NCBI GenBank assembly: GCA_007122505.1
Contig: SKTQ01000020.1
Span: 1-6,992, forward strand
Origin: Bacteroidales bacterium
Lineage (GTDB): Bacteria > Bacteroidota > Bacteroidia > Bacteroidales > UBA7960
DNA: 6,992 nt
Reading direction: 5' to 3'
Shown here: positions 5,227-6,992 of the stretch, piece after piece
Position numbering within the stretch: position 1 is the first letter of the stretch
Layout: the number at the start of each line of letters is the position of its first letter
The notes under the pieces: model-generated
Told to the model about the DNA's origin: nothing
The model's input: the letters and a program-made list of their open reading frames with translations, nothing else
Databases searched by the model: none
Made by a program: the position numbers and the translations under genes

Positions 5227-6992
5227 TTACCTAAGCCTGCGTCGCTTTAACCGCAATGAGTTCAGCACCACGATCACGTCGGAAACCGCCATGGCAAAAG
5301 CGGCAACGATAGGTGTTAACAAACCCACTATGGCGAGCGGAATAGCCGACACATTGTAGAAAAATGCCCAGAACAGGTTTTCCTTGATTGTACGAAGCGT
5401 TGTGCGCGTAGTGCCAAAAGCTTTTGACAACAAAGAAAGATCGCCTTTGAGAAGCACCACATCCGCCGATTTAACCGCAACCTGGGTAGCGTCGCTCATG
5501 CTGATGCCCACATACGCTTTTGCCAGAGCCGGTGCATCATTGATGCCGTCTCCAACCATGGCCACCTTGCTTCCTTCATCTGATAAGCGTTCAATGATAT
5601 CCAGCTTTTCAGCCGGAAGCTTCTCCGCATACACCTCGTCAATTCCCAGTTCGGCTGCTATGGAATCGCAACGTGACTGACGGTCACCACTGAGCAAAAC
5701 GGTTTTTAAACCTCGCTTCTTCAAAAAAGCTATGGTTTCAGCAGCACCATCCTTTATTTCATCTTCCAGATCAAGCCAGGCAATGAGCTGATCATTCATC
5801 AGCAGGTACACATTGCGGCTGTCGTCATTGGTAATGTGCGACGCAACCTGGTAAGAACCCGCTACGAATGTGTTTCCTGCCTTGTCAGTTGCCTTTACAC
5901 CTATGCCTTTGTGTTCTTCAACCGTCTCAAAACGGACGGTCCCCGACCCCTTGAAATAAGTGGTTAAAGCCTGCGCAATGGGATGGTTGGAATGTTTCTC
6001 TAAGCTGTATAACAAACTTCTTACGCTTTCTTCGGACTTACCAAAACACTGAAGATTCTTTACCTTAAACTTGCCGGTGGTGATGGTACCTGTTTTGTCG
6101 AAAACCACCGTGTCGATCGAACTGAATTTGTCCACGGTCGTACCGCCCTTGAGTAAAATGCCATTTTTCGCCGATCGTCCGAGCCCCACAACAACGGCCG
6201 TGGGAATAGCCAGGCCAAGGGCACACGGACAGGCAATAACCAGAACGGCCACACCGCGCATGAGCGAATCGCGGAAAGGCAAATCCGTTCCAAAAAACCA
6301 GTAAGAAATAGTCAGCAAGGCAATCACAACCACCGTGGGAACAAACCACATACTGATCTTGTCGGCCAGGTTCTGCAAGCGGGGCTTATCCTGCTGTGCA
6401 TTGCGAACGAGCTCAATAATCTGCGACAAAACAGTGTCCTTTCCCGTGGCTGTTGCCTTTATACGCAAAGTACCCGATAACAGCATTGTACCACCCACAA
6501 CCTTGTCACCCTTTTGCTTGTCGACCGGCACACTCTCACCCGATATCAGGCTTTCATCGATGCTGCCGTTGCCCCAGTAAATTTCGCCGTCAACCGGGAT
6601 CTTATCGCCGGTATTCACCAATACACGCTCACCCTCCTCAACCAGCGCAGCATCCACTTCTTCGACAGTCTCCTGGCCTTCATACATTTCCGTTATCAGT
6701 CGTTTGGCCGTATTTTTCTGTAAGCGCACAAGGTCATCAATGGCCGATGTGGTTTTTTTAACCGAACGGTGCTCCAGCATATTACCTAAGAGCACAATGG
6801 AAATGATACTGGCAGAGGTCTCATAAAACATATAATCGTGGCCCAATCCGTAGATGGTACCTGCCAGGCTGTACACAAAAGCGGCCGTGCTTCCGAGAAA
6901 TATCAGCACATCCATATTGGTTACACCGGAGCGGAGACTGAACCATGCACTTCTGCCAAAATGCAAAAAACCAACAATGAACACCGGTATGG
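5227..6992 (-). CDS. P1B-type heavy-metal (probably Cu+) translocating ATPase, N-terminus missing
   Basis: This inner-membrane P-type ATPase probably exports Cu+ (CopA-like). The frame is open to the window edge, so the start and any N-terminal metal-binding domain are off the window; the GTG at 6984 is internal. About 588 codons are visible, against roughly 650-850 in complete members. Counting from that GTG: TNMDVLIFLG (22-31) in an early helix, actuator loop SGES (148-151), transmembrane metal motif CPC (252-254), phosphorylation site DKTGT (D296), HP motif SNHP (332-335), and hinge GDGINDAP (478-485). Helix 7 carries YNVSAIP (543-549), the YN-x4-P expected for Cu+ pumps. In helix 8 the usual MxxSS is MAVSD (565-569), with NSLRL after it. 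The P-domain stretch GISMSDATQ (493-501) also lacks the common GTGTD. It is convergent with rho, with 48 bases between the stops. Ag+ or another metal remains possible. Confidence 0.93.
   Translation of the reverse strand, partial: IPVFIVGFLHFGRSAWFSLRSGVTNMDVLIFLGSTAAFVYSLAGTIYGLGHDYMFYETSASIISIVLLGNMLEHRSVKKTTSAIDDLVRLQKNTAKRLITEMYEGQETVEEVDAALVEEGERVLVNTGDKIPVDGEIYWGNGSIDESLISGESVPVDKQKGDKVVGGTMLLSGTLRIKATATGKDTVLSQIIELVRNAQQDKPRLQNLADKISMWFVPTVVVIALLTISYWFFGTDLPFRDSLMRGVAVLVIACPCALGLAIPTAVVVGLGRSAKNGILLKGGTTVDKFSSIDTVVFDKTGTITTGKFKVKNLQCFGKSEESVRSLLYSLEKHSNHPIAQALTTYFKGSGTVRFETVEEHKGIGVKATDKAGNTFVAGSYQVASHITNDDSRNVYLLMNDQLIAWLDLEDEIKDGAAETIAFLKKRGLKTVLLSGDRQSRCDSIAAELGIDEVYAEKLPAEKLDIIERLSDEGSKVAMVGDGINDAPALAKAYVGISMSDATQVAVKSADVVLLKGDLSLLSKAFGTTRTTLRTIKENLFWAFFYNVSAIPLAIVGLLTPIVAAFAMAVSDVIVVLNSLRLKRRRLR

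Noticed and set aside
1..6992. CRISPR array, tRNA/rRNA, insertion sequence, phage or defence genes
   Set aside because: No regularly spaced repeats, cloverleaf-like segments, transposase motifs or terminal inverted repeats were seen; essentially all sequence is covered by five ordinary genes plus a divergent promoter region.

Overview
The window looks like chromosomal DNA of a member of the Bacteroidota. Four things point there. Translation starts lack Shine-Dalgarno sequences and have A/T-rich upstream regions. A TAnnTTTG-type promoter lies ahead of rho. Rho carries a long, low-complexity charged insert after its N-terminal domain. A four-helix DUF4293 protein is encoded divergently next to rho. 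A free-living or gut Bacteroidales/Marinilabiliales-type organism is a reasonable guess, but the genus cannot be read from the sequence.

Layout. (1) Positions 1-2442, plus strand: the 3' part of a sodium:solute symporter, a GNAT N-acetyltransferase and a PLP-dependent alanine/ornithine-racemase-family enzyme are packed head to tail with gaps of 6 and 12 bases. They almost certainly form the distal part of one operon that begins upstream of the window. The set suggests uptake of an amino acid or small peptide-like solute followed by acetylation and/or racemisation; the substrate is unknown. (2) Positions 2443-2515: a short convergent gap holding the start of an unexplained in-frame open stretch. 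(3) Positions 2516-2983, minus strand: the DUF4293 membrane protein. (4) Positions 2984-3303: a divergent regulatory region with a good Bacteroidota promoter for rho, a weaker one for DUF4293, and a rho leader of about 185 nt with potential hairpins. (5) Positions 3304-5178, plus strand: full-length transcription termination factor Rho, with a disordered insert of about 190 residues containing AT-hook-like basic motifs and EAKQ repeats. (6) Positions 5179-5226: a convergent gap with a weak terminator-like hairpin. (7) Positions 5227-6992, minus strand: most of a P1B-type heavy-metal (probably Cu+) ATPase, whose N-terminus runs off the window.

No tRNA, rRNA, CRISPR array, insertion sequence or phage element was seen. 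The window is mostly ordinary core-genome content. The parts worth a second look are the symporter/acetyltransferase/racemase operon, the Rho insert with its long leader, and the non-canonical transmembrane metal-site residue in the ATPase.
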